This document shows positions 16,979 to 24,557 of a stretch of 29,627 bases of DNA, in pieces (position 1 is the first letter of the stretch; each line of letters begins with the position of its first letter). The DNA lies in the NCBI GenBank assembly GCA_002344895.1, contig DDUR01000062.1:1-29627 (forward strand). The letters are read 5' to 3'. This DNA comes from Ignavibacteria bacterium UBA2333 (GTDB lineage Bacteria; Bacteroidota; Ignavibacteria; Kapaibacteriales; Kapaibacteriaceae). The notes beneath the pieces are model-generated. The model was not told where the DNA came from. It saw nothing but the letters and a program-made list of their open reading frames with translations, and searched no databases. A program made the position numbers and the translations under genes.

Positions 16979-18384
16979 TATCGGGTGGGACGAATTTCGG
17001 AACGGAGTTGGTCTGTACGTTCCTGCAGTCCATCGCGATAGAAAATGTTCATTGTGTCAAAGGGAATGATGCGTCCATCTGGATGGACGATGTGAACGCA
17101 TGACCGCTTTACGCTCCTCACATCAAAGATCGCTGGATCAAGGAATTGCATGATGATCACTCGGAAGAGGTTGTCATATCGTAATGCTGGTGCATTAATC
17201 TTCGGCAAACAGCAGAGCAGAGCATCAAGTGCCTCCGGCGTATCATCACTCGCTGTACCGGTTGAGAACAGTCGAAACGCTCGTTCACGAACGACATCTT
17301 CCTCTTCAAATACAATTGTATTTCTCGTTCCCTCCAACAGATCACTTGGTGAAAAGAGCCGTGTCAGCGGAAACACGTCTCCGTCATACTTCAGTGCATA
17401 GGCCATACAGAGTGCATCAGGATTGCACGGAACGGGGACAAGGTCATCACCGGTAAAGAGTGATGACTGTTCAATGATTGCCGTACGAACATCCGTCAGT
17501 GTGAGTCTACCCGTCTCTTCGCTGTACGTATCCAGTCTACCTGCCGTCTGTGTTGGCTGAAACGTCACACCACGAACACACGATCTCGAAAGTCCAAACT
17601 TGATAATGTCACCAATCTCATCATCATTCCAGCCGCGTTCTAGTGTTACAACAAGTGTTGTTGATACACCAGCCGCTTCAAGGTTGTCAAGAGCTTGTTG
17701 ACGTACCATCGTGAGATCTTCACCACGCAGATGTTCCAGGACATGTGGTCGAAACGAATCGAACTGGAGATAGACTTCAAATCCCGGCATGTAGTCAGCA
17801 AGCTGCTTGGCAAAGTCAGGATCACGTGCAATCCGAATACCATTCGTGTTGAGCATCAGATGCCGTATTGGACGCTTTTTTGCCTCATCAAGGATGGCGA
17901 AGAATTCGGGGTGAACCGTTGGCTCACCTCCACTGATCTGCACAACATCCGGATCACCTTCATGCTCAACGAGTGTGTCGAGCATCTTTTGTATCTCATC
18001 GAGTGTTCGATGTCGGCCTACATGTGGACCTGAGGATGCATAACACGTTGGACACTTTAGATTACATCGATCAGTAACCTCTATGAGTGTAAGACAGGAA
18101 TGTTGTTCGTGATCTGTACAGAGACCACAGTCATACGGACATCCCCAGTGTGTTGCCGTTGAGAACTTCCGTGGTACCTCACCTGGTTTTATGTATTCGC
18201 GACATCGTTTGTAGTAGTCTACGTCACTTGCAATGCGTACACGACGATGACCATGTTCCGGACATCGTTTGAGCATGTAGACGTTATTATCTTCAAAGAC
18301 GACCTTGGCGTCAACACGACGTAGGCAGACCTCACAGAGCGAGATCGTAAAGTCGTAGTAAAGGTAGGGTCGAACAGGGTGCAT
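16978..18384 (-). CDS. MJ0619/Tes-family radical SAM protein
   Basis: 468 aa. The radical SAM motif CNLKCPTC (C107, C111, C114) is followed by the SAM-contacting SGGEPT (151-156). Before it lie an N-terminal metal-ribbon-like part (C17, C20, C41, H44) and a second cluster-like block WGCPYDCGLCTDHEQHSC (C82, C86, C89, C97). The C-terminus has CVHIVHPDGRIIPFDTMNIFYR. This arrangement, especially GCPxDCGLCxxH...CL..IEVT.RCNL.CP, matches the family of Methanocaldococcus MJ0619, whose archaeal members include tetraether lipid synthase (Tes), which joins lipid tails by C-C bonds. Bacterial members are mostly uncharacterised. The neighbours (Lgt-like protein, lipid-type glycosyltransferase, small membrane proteins) also point to a lipid substrate, but that is inference. 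It is tightly packed, 11 bases after 18396-18713 and overlapping the next gene. Confidence 0.85.
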   Translation of the reverse strand: MHPVRPYLYYDFTISLCEVCLRRVDAKVVFEDNNVYMLKRCPEHGHRRVRIASDVDYYKRCREYIKPGEVPRKFSTATHWGCPYDCGLCTDHEQHSCLTLIEVTDRCNLKCPTCYASSGPHVGRHRTLDEIQKMLDTLVEHEGDPDVVQISGGEPTVHPEFFAILDEAKKRPIRHLMLNTNGIRIARDPDFAKQLADYMPGFEVYLQFDSFRPHVLEHLRGEDLTMVRQQALDNLEAAGVSTTLVVTLERGWNDDEIGDIIKFGLSRSCVRGVTFQPTQTAGRLDTYSEETGRLTLTDVRTAIIEQSSLFTGDDLVPVPCNPDALCMAYALKYDGDVFPLTRLFSPSDLLEGTRNTIVFEEEDVVRERAFRLFSTGTASDDTPEALDALLCCLPKINAPALRYDNLFRVIIMQFLDPAIFDVRSVKRSCVHIVHPDGRIIPFDTMNIFYRDGLQERTDQLRSEIRPTR

Positions 18385-18395
18385 TGTGATGTTGG

Positions 18396-18713
18396 TTAGA
18401 GGACTGAAAAGAAGCGCAAAACGGCTAACAAAGTAACCACAGCAAAGCCGCCTCCAAGACGTAGAGCCGCCTTTCGCTCGCCACCATTCTTTGTGACAAA
18501 GGCAACAACGACGTTCATCAGAGCAAGTATGAGAGTACCAATTGGAATAACAAAGACGGCAGCCTCAGTCCAGATAATCACCACAATGAGAAATGGTAGG
18601 CTCGTTATGATGTTTACGTGACGAAGTAGTGTATGTCGTTGGCGTTGTGAAGGAGCGCCATATTCGGTTAGATTTTCCGATTCTTCACCTAAGTCTGAAT
18701 CTGGCATCGTCAT
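18396..18713 (-). CDS. Small three-helix membrane protein
   Basis: 105 aa (an ATG two codons further in is an alternative start). A polar, acidic N-terminal tail of about 30 residues is followed by a basic stretch (RQRHTLLRH) and three hydrophobic segments: about 34-52 (IITSLPFLIVVIIWTEA), 53-72 and 85-104. The middle segment, PIGTLILALMNVVVAF, resembles segments of the other small membrane proteins in this run, with an xLxxxNxVxxxx core. I do not recognise a named family. Its place between an Lgt-like protein and the radical SAM gene, all on one strand with short gaps, suggests a partner or accessory role in the same membrane process. Confidence 0.65.
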   Translation of the reverse strand: MTMPDSDLGEESENLTEYGAPSQRQRHTLLRHVNIITSLPFLIVVIIWTEAAVFVIPIGTLILALMNVVVAFVTKNGGERKAALRLGGGFAVVTLLAVLRFFSVL

Positions 18714-18771
18714 GGGTGTCTATCCCTCATGTGTTTAGGTAGCATGACTGCAGTTGAACGTATGTCATTCG

Positions 18772-19080
18772 TCACAAGAAAAACACGCTTGAACAGATTC
18801 CCCACAACAGAAAGAATACTATGCCGGAGAGTACAAGTACCTTTCGCATAGTGTTTCGAAAGAAGATAGCTCCAGCAACGATGTTCGTTATGCCAAGAAT
18901 TGCGGGTGCGGCGGCGATCAGAACTACCATTCCGTAACCGTCAATATCCGGGACGATAAGATATCCAAGGAATGTTACAGCGAATAGGATGCCGAGGTAG
19001 ATCAGCCATTGTTCTGGTTGATTGAGTCCGAATGGAGGCTTACGTACCTCCTCTAACTCACTCTGCTTTTGTGTGTCCAT
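18772..19080 (-). CDS. Small membrane protein, LLWGxCS family member A
   Basis: 102 aa. A polar N-terminal tail (about 25 residues) is followed by about three membrane helices: 26-42 (WLIYLGILFAVTFLGYLIV), 49-70 (GMVVLIAAAPAILGITNIVAGAIFF) and 80-102. The last helix ends FLLWGICSSVFFL. The pair APAILGITNIVAG plus LLWGICSSVFFL is mirrored in 19550-19849 (APIFLSIVNAIVG plus LLWGTCSAAIFLL), so the two are clear paralogues, and 19190-19513 looks like a third, diverged one. No known family is recognised. A gap of 58 bases separates it from the next gene. Confidence 0.65.
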   Translation of the reverse strand: MDTQKQSELEEVRKPPFGLNQPEQWLIYLGILFAVTFLGYLIVPDIDGYGMVVLIAAAPAILGITNIVAGAIFFRNTMRKVLVLSGIVFFLLWGICSSVFFL

Positions 19081-19189
19081 TGGGCGCGATCACGGTGATG
19101 TGAGAACGACAAGACTTTGGCAGACATCGTCGTTCATGAATGAATGTTTTTGTCAGACTGCAGAAACATTTCTGTGTTCACAATTACCA

Positions 19190-19513
19190 TCACAACACTA
19201 CGAAAACAAACATCACAACAGACACGATAATCGCGGAGATTCCTATAAGAACGAGTACTCTGCTACGGTCATCATCATATGCGGCGATACCGAGTACAAT
19301 TGACGTACCACCAGCAACAGATGGTGTTGATACAAGCAGAATGAGCCAGAGAATGTATTCTTCGAATGAGTTTACCCACAGAACATAACTTGTGACGACG
19401 AGAATGTTGATGATAAGTGCATACCGATACCTATACATCAGTTTCCATACCTGTTTCCAGAGATGAAGACGTTCTTCACAAGATAGTTGAGTGTTCTTGG
19501 TTTCCCGCTTCAT
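19190..19513 (-). CDS. Small membrane protein, diverged member of the same set
   Basis: 107 aa. The first 30 residues are basic and polar (MKRETKNTQLSCEERLHLWKQ). Three or four hydrophobic segments follow (about 32-48 ALIINILVVTSYVLWV, 52-75 and 85-107). The layout matches its neighbours, including a PSVAGGTSIVLGIAAYDDDRSRVLVLIG stretch that parallels their second helix and the basic turn before the last helix, but it lacks the LLWGxCS ending. I do not recognise the family. The 109 bases after it (19081-19189) hold no gene; only a short cagaaa/tttctg inverted repeat is seen there. Confidence 0.6.
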   Translation of the reverse strand: MKRETKNTQLSCEERLHLWKQVWKLMYRYRYALIINILVVTSYVLWVNSFEEYILWLILLVSTPSVAGGTSIVLGIAAYDDDRSRVLVLIGISAIIVSVVMFVFVVL

Positions 19514-19549
19514 ACTCTGATTGTCCTTGATGTTTTGTTGTCGTCAATC

Positions 19550-19849
19550 TCACAAAAAGACTGGTAGAAGGAAGATTGCTGCGCTGCACGTTCCCCAGAG
19601 CAGTAGAAAGGCGACCGCGATTGTTGTGATGATCTTCTGTCGGCGTCCAGAGTACATATGATAACCTACGATAGCATTCACGATTGAGAGGAAAATAGGT
19701 GCAAACCAAAGAAGGATGTAGGTAACAAGAGCTGGGCTTACGACATACATAGCAGCATAGAAACCGGCAACAGCAGTATTCGCGATGAGTACTGCCGTCC
19801 AACTCCGTTCTGGTTCTTCTTCAACTGGTTTACGGCTCCGATTTCTCAT
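19550..19849 (-). CDS. Small membrane protein, LLWGxCS family member B
   Basis: 99 aa. It starts with a charged tail (RNRSRKPVEEEPERSW) and has three predicted helices (about 18-38, 41-63, 73-96), the last ending FLLLWGTCSAAIFLLPVFL. It is clearly related to 18772-19080. Its ATG overlaps the stop of the Lgt-like gene by four bases (ATGA), which implies translational coupling to that gene. Function is unknown; a membrane partner of the Lgt-like protein is plausible. Confidence 0.65.
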   Translation of the reverse strand: MRNRSRKPVEEEPERSWTAVLIANTAVAGFYAAMYVVSPALVTYILLWFAPIFLSIVNAIVGYHMYSGRRQKIITTIAVAFLLLWGTCSAAIFLLPVFL

Positions 19850-20616
19850 CCGATATCACTTCTTCGTGATGCAATACTCTGTGCGCGACGTTGCTGAAAC
19901 TCTGCGAGCTTTGGGGCAACAGCAATAAAATAGATGATTCCGAGAACGCACGACACCTGAATGAAGCTCAACGCAATACCTCCGAATTCGAAAGGCTGCG
20001 CAACGGGTTTTAACCATTCTGCAAACAGTCGCCACAGAAGGTATCCCGTCATAAACATCCTGAACGCCCATCCGTCTGCTCTATGCCCGTTTGCTCGATA
20101 GACGCGTATGAGAACATAGAGGATTACGACAACAAGAATCTCGTACAGACTTACCGGATGACGTGGAATACCGTCCCCAATGTCCAATGCCCACGGTGCA
20201 TTACTTGGCATTCCCATCGTACCATCATACTGCGCTGTAATCTGACAACCAATACGTCCGATACTTATAGCAGCCACAAGCGGAGCCACAAGTCTGTCTC
20301 CGGATGACCGATACCACCCCTTGAGGTACTTCATCACTTCTGTTGCTAGTGTCCCTCCAAGCAGTCCACCAACAATGGTTCGTTCCATCAAAAGAGCGAG
20401 TAAGGGGCGAGAGGGGGCAAGCATCATCACATCAAGTGCACCGAGTATATGTGCTCCAACAAAAGCGCCAACGGCACCTGCAATAACAAGCAGCCATCGC
20501 TGTGACGGTGTGTAGACGTCATCGTTACCAGACTGCCTGCGGTAGACGTACCACGCTACAGCATAGGCAATACATTCGATGATTGTGTGCGTGAGGTAAG
20601 CGGTAGTTGGCCCCAT
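19846..20616 (-). CDS. Lgt-like membrane protein, probably not a prolipoprotein transferase
   Basis: 256 aa, about seven membrane segments, in the phosphatidylglycerol:prolipoprotein diacylglyceryl transferase (Lgt) superfamily. The block SIGRIGC (118-124, with the Arg that aligns with E. coli R143) and the block PRHPVSLYE (151-159) match Lgt. However, the Lgt signature GRxGNFxN becomes GRIGCQIT, so Asn146 is lost, and the FHGGLIG motif becomes TIVGGLLG, so the His103 position is Val. This pattern suggests a distinct subfamily that may act on a diacylglycerol- or phospholipid-derived group with a different acceptor. It starts 8 bases after mraY with a strong AAGGGGG ribosome site and overlaps the next gene. 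A true, separate Lgt is expected elsewhere in the genome. Annotation as Lgt by similarity alone would be misleading. Confidence 0.75.
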   Translation of the reverse strand: MGPTTAYLTHTIIECIAYAVAWYVYRRQSGNDDVYTPSQRWLLVIAGAVGAFVGAHILGALDVMMLAPSRPLLALLMERTIVGGLLGGTLATEVMKYLKGWYRSSGDRLVAPLVAAISIGRIGCQITAQYDGTMGMPSNAPWALDIGDGIPRHPVSLYEILVVVILYVLIRVYRANGHRADGWAFRMFMTGYLLWRLFAEWLKPVAQPFEFGGIALSFIQVSCVLGIIYFIAVAPKLAEFQQRRAQSIASRRSDIG

Positions 20617-20624
20617 GTGCCCCC

Positions 20625-21755
20625 TTACCGAACCTTAAACGATGCCATCGTTATGATGGCGAGCATGATGGCAACGATGTAGAATCTGACAACAATCTTG
20701 GATTCGTGCCAGCCACTCTTTTCGAAGTGGTGATGCAGTGGGGCCATTTTCAGGATTCGACGTCCTTCACCAAAACGTTTTTTTGTGAACTTGAACCACG
20801 TCACCTGGAGAATCACCGATACCGTTTCAGCAAAGAAGATGCCGCCAACAATAGGAAGCAAAAACTCCTTCTTGATAAGAACACACAGCACTCCTATAGC
20901 ACCACCAAGTGCTAGAGAGCCTGTATCACCCATAAAGACCTGAGCCGGATAAGCGTTATACCATAAGAATCCCATAGCTGCTCCTACGATAGCTGCACAG
21001 AAGATGGCAAGCTCGTCGGTACCACGGAGATGAATGATGTTGAGATAATCTGCAAAGAAGGCATTGCCCGAAAAGTAGGCAATCACCGCCAACGTTAATG
21101 CGCTCACACCCACGGTGCCGATACACAGGCCGTCAAGTCCATCCGTGAGATTAACTGCATTTGACGTAGCCGTAATGATGAAGATGACAAGTGGTATGTA
21201 AAGAATACCAAAGTCAAACTCTACGTGTTTCTGAAATGGCACTGTTGTTAACGTGCTTACTGCCTCATGACTTTCGCTAACAAGATGCGGAAAGAAGTAG
21301 AGCACAGATCCAACTACAAGTCCCGTAAACACTTGGCCAACAATCTTGTACCGACCGATTAATCCCTTGGGAAGTTTTTTTACCACCTTGAGATAGTCGT
21401 CAAGAAAACCAACTCCTCCGAGCACGGCCATGGTGAACACGGCCAACAAGACGTAGGCGTTAAAGACATTTGCCCAGAGGATGGTTGGAATCAAGACAGA
21501 TGCCAGGACGATAAGTCCACCCATTGTAGGTGTTCCTGCCTTGGAGGCATGTCCGCCTACTTGTTGAAGTTCACTTTTCGCTTGTTCACCGATTTGCCGA
21601 CGTCTCAGTGCGGCAATAATCCGGGGTCCAACAATCAGTGAGATCAAGAGAGCAAAGATTGCGGCAGCAGCAGCGCGAAACGTGACGTACCCAAAGAGGT
21701 TGATGCCCGGTACGTCACCAAGTGATCTGAGCCAAAGAGCAAATTGATACAGCAT
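20625..21755 (-). CDS. mraY: Phospho-N-acetylmuramoyl-pentapeptide-transferase (MraY)
   Basis: 376 aa, about ten membrane helices. MraY moves phospho-MurNAc-pentapeptide from UDP to undecaprenyl phosphate, forming lipid I at the cytoplasmic membrane. Family motifs are GTPTMGG, GFLDDYLKV (Asp pair that binds magnesium), NAVNLTDGLDGL, VFMGDTGSLALGG and PLHHHFE. The start at 21755 has a G-rich ribosome site (TGGGGGGAA). The length is ordinary for the family. It lies 20 bases after murF and 8 bases before the Lgt-like gene, so lipid I synthesis and the unusual downstream cassette are probably co-expressed. Confidence 0.97.
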   Translation of the reverse strand: MLYQFALWLRSLGDVPGINLFGYVTFRAAAAAIFALLISLIVGPRIIAALRRRQIGEQAKSELQQVGGHASKAGTPTMGGLIVLASVLIPTILWANVFNAYVLLAVFTMAVLGGVGFLDDYLKVVKKLPKGLIGRYKIVGQVFTGLVVGSVLYFFPHLVSESHEAVSTLTTVPFQKHVEFDFGILYIPLVIFIITATSNAVNLTDGLDGLCIGTVGVSALTLAVIAYFSGNAFFADYLNIIHLRGTDELAIFCAAIVGAAMGFLWYNAYPAQVFMGDTGSLALGGAIGVLCVLIKKEFLLPIVGGIFFAETVSVILQVTWFKFTKKRFGEGRRILKMAPLHHHFEKSGWHESKIVVRFYIVAIMLAIITMASFKVR

Positions 21756-21775
21756 GTTCCCCCCAGAACGTACGA

Positions 21776-23167
21776 TCAGTGAACAGGAGTTGAGTGGTGA
21801 TTGGCTAGAGTTGTCACGATGTTCTCCATGGTTAATCCACGAGATCCCTTGACAAGAACAACGTCGTTGATATGATGATCAGCTTCCAGTGCTGCAACAC
21901 AATCAGCATGATTTGTGTGAACAACCGCCGTGGTATGTACAGCTGCCCGTGTGAACTCATCTCCAATAACGTGTACACGGTCACACAGTGCGATGGCTTT
22001 TTTCAGCACGTCGAGATGTTCCTCTGGCGCCGTAGTTCCTAACTCACGCATGTCACCAAGTACGGCGATACGTCGTTGGGCAGAGAACCGAGCAAGTGTT
22101 TCCAACGCAATCAGCATCGAGGCGGGATTGGCATTATACGTGTCGTTCAGGATGGTCCACGAACCAAATCGCTGAACAACCATACGTGCATACCCATGTG
22201 CTTCAGGTGGTGTGTACGACATCAGTGCCGCGCGGATATCCGCCGTACGAACGTTCATGGCATATCCGGCAGCAACCGCACACGCTGCATTACGAGCTGC
22301 AGCCAATCCTACGGTTTGTAGTGGCGCACGCATTGTCAGTACATCGTGAAGTACAAAGAGTGTTGGGTGCAGGTTATCGTCAAACTCAACACGCAGTGTA
22401 ATGTCGGCAGCTTCATTTACACCAAAGGAGATTGACTTCTGACGTTGTGCGTACGGTCGAAGGCGATCATCGTCCGCATTCACAAGGGCGAGCCCGTCAA
22501 AATCACGCAAGAAGTCAAACAGTGCCGTTTCCTCTTTCTCAACACCGTCGAGGTCGATGAGTTTTTCGAGGTGTTCCTTCTCAATGTTGGTGATAAGGCC
22601 GTGTGTTGGACGGACCATAGAGGCAAGAGCCTCAATTTCGCCGGGTTCGTTGGTACCAATCTCAAGTACTGCAGCCGTGTGTTCGTCTGTAAGCGCTAAC
22701 AGCGTAAGTGGAGTGCCAATACGGTTGTTGTAATTGGCCTCTGTCTTTAACACAGTATAGGTTGTTGACAAGACGTGGGCTACGAGTTCTTTTGTTGAGG
22801 TTTTTCCCGCTGCGCCCGCAATTGCCAGGACGGGTATCGAAAAGCGACTGCGATGGTACCGTGCGAGAGCACCGAGTGCAACGAGAGTATCGTTGGCAGG
22901 AATACACCGAGCGCGGATAGTAGTGTCGAAGTTGACATAGCGCTCTGGGTTTACCACTGCAGCAACGGCACCTCGTTCGAAGGCAGATTCAACGTGGTCG
23001 TGACCGTCAAATCGTTCGCCGACAAGTGCAACAAAAAGATTGCCAGCGACAACGGTACGCGAGTCGGTGCTTACACCACAACAGAGAAGGTCGTCTGCTA
23101 ACTGGTCAGCAGCGCTGCCGGCAAGTGTTACGAGATCGTGCTTGGTGAAGACAGCGCTGTTCGTCAT
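21776..23167 (-). CDS. murF: UDP-MurNAc-tripeptide:D-Ala-D-Ala ligase (MurF)
   Basis: 463 aa. MurF adds D-Ala-D-Ala to UDP-MurNAc-tripeptide, the last cytoplasmic step before MraY. STDSRTV (33-39), the ATP loop IAGAAGKTSTKE (116-127), LEIGTNEPGEI and the MurF-specific DTYNANPASM near 330 identify it over MurC, D and E. The usual HN..N..AA motif reads AAARNAACAVAA here, so the His is replaced while the Asn remains. ATP loop and lid residues otherwise look intact. Its ATG overlaps the rsmH stop by four bases (ATGA). MurE, which would normally sit upstream, is not in this cluster. Confidence 0.95.
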   Translation of the reverse strand: MTNSAVFTKHDLVTLAGSAADQLADDLLCCGVSTDSRTVVAGNLFVALVGERFDGHDHVESAFERGAVAAVVNPERYVNFDTTIRARCIPANDTLVALGALARYHRSRFSIPVLAIAGAAGKTSTKELVAHVLSTTYTVLKTEANYNNRIGTPLTLLALTDEHTAAVLEIGTNEPGEIEALASMVRPTHGLITNIEKEHLEKLIDLDGVEKEETALFDFLRDFDGLALVNADDDRLRPYAQRQKSISFGVNEAADITLRVEFDDNLHPTLFVLHDVLTMRAPLQTVGLAAARNAACAVAAGYAMNVRTADIRAALMSYTPPEAHGYARMVVQRFGSWTILNDTYNANPASMLIALETLARFSAQRRIAVLGDMRELGTTAPEEHLDVLKKAIALCDRVHVIGDEFTRAAVHTTAVVHTNHADCVAALEADHHINDVVLVKGSRGLTMENIVTTLANHHSTPVH

Positions 23168-24069
23168 GCCGCGAAAATACGTTCACATGCTCGCAACCGT
23201 GCGCTCCGCGCCCGAGGATTTCGAGAAATCTCTTCCGATGAGGCTTCAACCGGTTTTTTTGTGATGAGTTGCACGATTCCGTCATTGTGGGCATCACGCA
23301 TGACGTTCTTCACAATGCGGTCCTCAAGTGAGTGATAACTCATTACCACACAGCGCCCTCCCGTACTGAGTAAGGGTAACACATCCTGGAGGACACGTTC
23401 AAGTCGGCCGAGTTCGTCGTTAACGGCAATACGTAACGCTTGAAAGATCCTCGCAAGGGTTTTTGGTTGGTGTTGAGGAGGAATGTTCGTGATAACCACA
23501 TCACGGAGATCACCCGTTGTACGAATCGGAGCAAGGGTTCTTCGGCGCACAACGGCATCGGCCAGCTTGCGCGACATTGGCTCTTCACCGTAATCACGGA
23601 AGATTGTTCGTATTGCTTCTGGTGATGAGGAGTTCAAGAGATCGGCAGCTGTTGGACCACTCGGTGTAAACCGCATGTCGAGAGGAGCCTGTTGCCGAAA
23701 CGAGAACCCACGCTCATGAAAGTCGAATTGATAGGATGATACACCAAGGTCAAACAAGACACCATCAACATGATCATAGGTCGAGATCACGGTTGGCATC
23801 GTGTCGAAGTTCGCATGAATGAGCTCAAGAGGGGGAGCCCCTTGTTGCCCCATTCCAAATCGTTGTGTGCAGTGCTCAATTGCTGCTTCATCGGCATCAA
23901 ATGATATCACGCGACCAGATGGGCCTACCCGCTGTAGTAACTCAGCAGTATGACCACCTCCACCAAGTGTCGCATCAACGTAGGTACCACCTTCTCGAAC
24001 AGCAAGGTAGTTCATACATTCGGCAAGCATAACAGGAACATGATATGTTCCGGGTTCGAGGCGGGTCAT
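23164..24069 (-). CDS. rsmH: 16S rRNA m4C1402 methyltransferase (RsmH/MraW)
   Basis: 301 aa, the usual length. It methylates N4 of C1402 in 16S rRNA using SAM. Signatures are HVPVMLAE (10-17), VDATLGGGGHT (31-41, SAM loop), LFDLGVSSYQFD, RGFSFRQQAPLDMRF, FQALRIAVNDELG and VMSYHSLEDRIVKN. It heads the minus-strand dcw run. No mraZ precedes it; instead a cytochrome c gene diverges 50 bases away. ftsL, ftsI and murE, which normally follow, are absent, and murF overlaps its end directly. The 24070-24119 gap must hold its promoter, but I see no clear one. Confidence 0.96.
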   Translation of the reverse strand: MTRLEPGTYHVPVMLAECMNYLAVREGGTYVDATLGGGGHTAELLQRVGPSGRVISFDADEAAIEHCTQRFGMGQQGAPPLELIHANFDTMPTVISTYDHVDGVLFDLGVSSYQFDFHERGFSFRQQAPLDMRFTPSGPTAADLLNSSSPEAIRTIFRDYGEEPMSRKLADAVVRRRTLAPIRTTGDLRDVVITNIPPQHQPKTLARIFQALRIAVNDELGRLERVLQDVLPLLSTGGRCVVMSYHSLEDRIVKNVMRDAHNDGIVQLITKKPVEASSEEISRNPRARSARLRACERIFAA

Positions 24070-24119
24070 TCGGTAAAAATCGCCATTTTCGGCTGATCAA
24101 CAGTTTGAGGGAGGGTATC

Positions 24120-24539
24120 ATGTCGAGGAACACTGCACGGTTCCTGATATCAAGCGGAGTTGTTGTTGTTGCGGCTGTTGCCGTTGTGACAGGATTCGTA
24201 ATGTCACCCAACAACGACTCTCTTAACCGTGGCCAAACGGTTTATGACGAGTATTGTCTTCGATGTCATGGGGCAGAAGGGGCAGGGGGCGACGGCCTCG
24301 TCACTGTCCAAGGTCGTGCCGTGTTAAAGGACGATCCGCAGAAACTTATCTCCACGTTACTCTACGGAGCATCAGGTAGTGTTGATCGTCATGGCACGGC
24401 AGCACGAGCAAGTATGCCACCAATTCCGTATAACGATAAGGATGTGGCAGCCGTGGCAACGTTTGTCCTGCAGCGAATTGCCGGACGGAGTATTGTCATA
24501 CGCGAGGAAGACGTATCAAGAGTACGTTCACGACGCTAA
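24120..24539 (+). CDS. Membrane-anchored monohaem cytochrome c
   Basis: 139 aa from the ATG at 24120, chosen for its ribosome site (GAGGGAGGG, 4 bases upstream) and because the upstream ATG at 24045 overlaps rsmH. Residues 8-28 are a single hydrophobic helix (LISSGVVVVAAVAVVTGFVM) that acts as an uncleaved anchor or signal peptide. The c-type haem site is CLRCH (46-50), and M99 in ASMPP is the likely sixth ligand, as in class I cytochromes c. It would sit in the periplasm and carry electrons. Partner enzymes are not in the window. The sequence after the haem site (GAEGAGGDG) coincides with the third copy of the G-rich 14-mer. Confidence 0.88.
   Translation: MSRNTARFLISSGVVVVAAVAVVTGFVMSPNNDSLNRGQTVYDEYCLRCHGAEGAGGDGLVTVQGRAVLKDDPQKLISTLLYGASGSVDRHGTAARASMPPIPYNDKDVAAVATFVLQRIAGRSIVIREEDVSRVRSRR
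24270..24283 (+). repeat. G-rich 14-base motif GGGGCAGAAGGGGC, copy 3
   Basis: Third exact copy. Here it is sense within the cytochrome c gene (encoding GAEGA), directly followed by a further G run (ca plus ggggg, 24283-24289). Confidence 0.6.
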
Positions 24540-24557
24540 TCATGACAAACAACGGAA

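Noticed and set aside
19846..20616. Calling this gene lgt outright
   Set aside because: Two positions important in true Lgt are changed, and its neighbours suggest another role.
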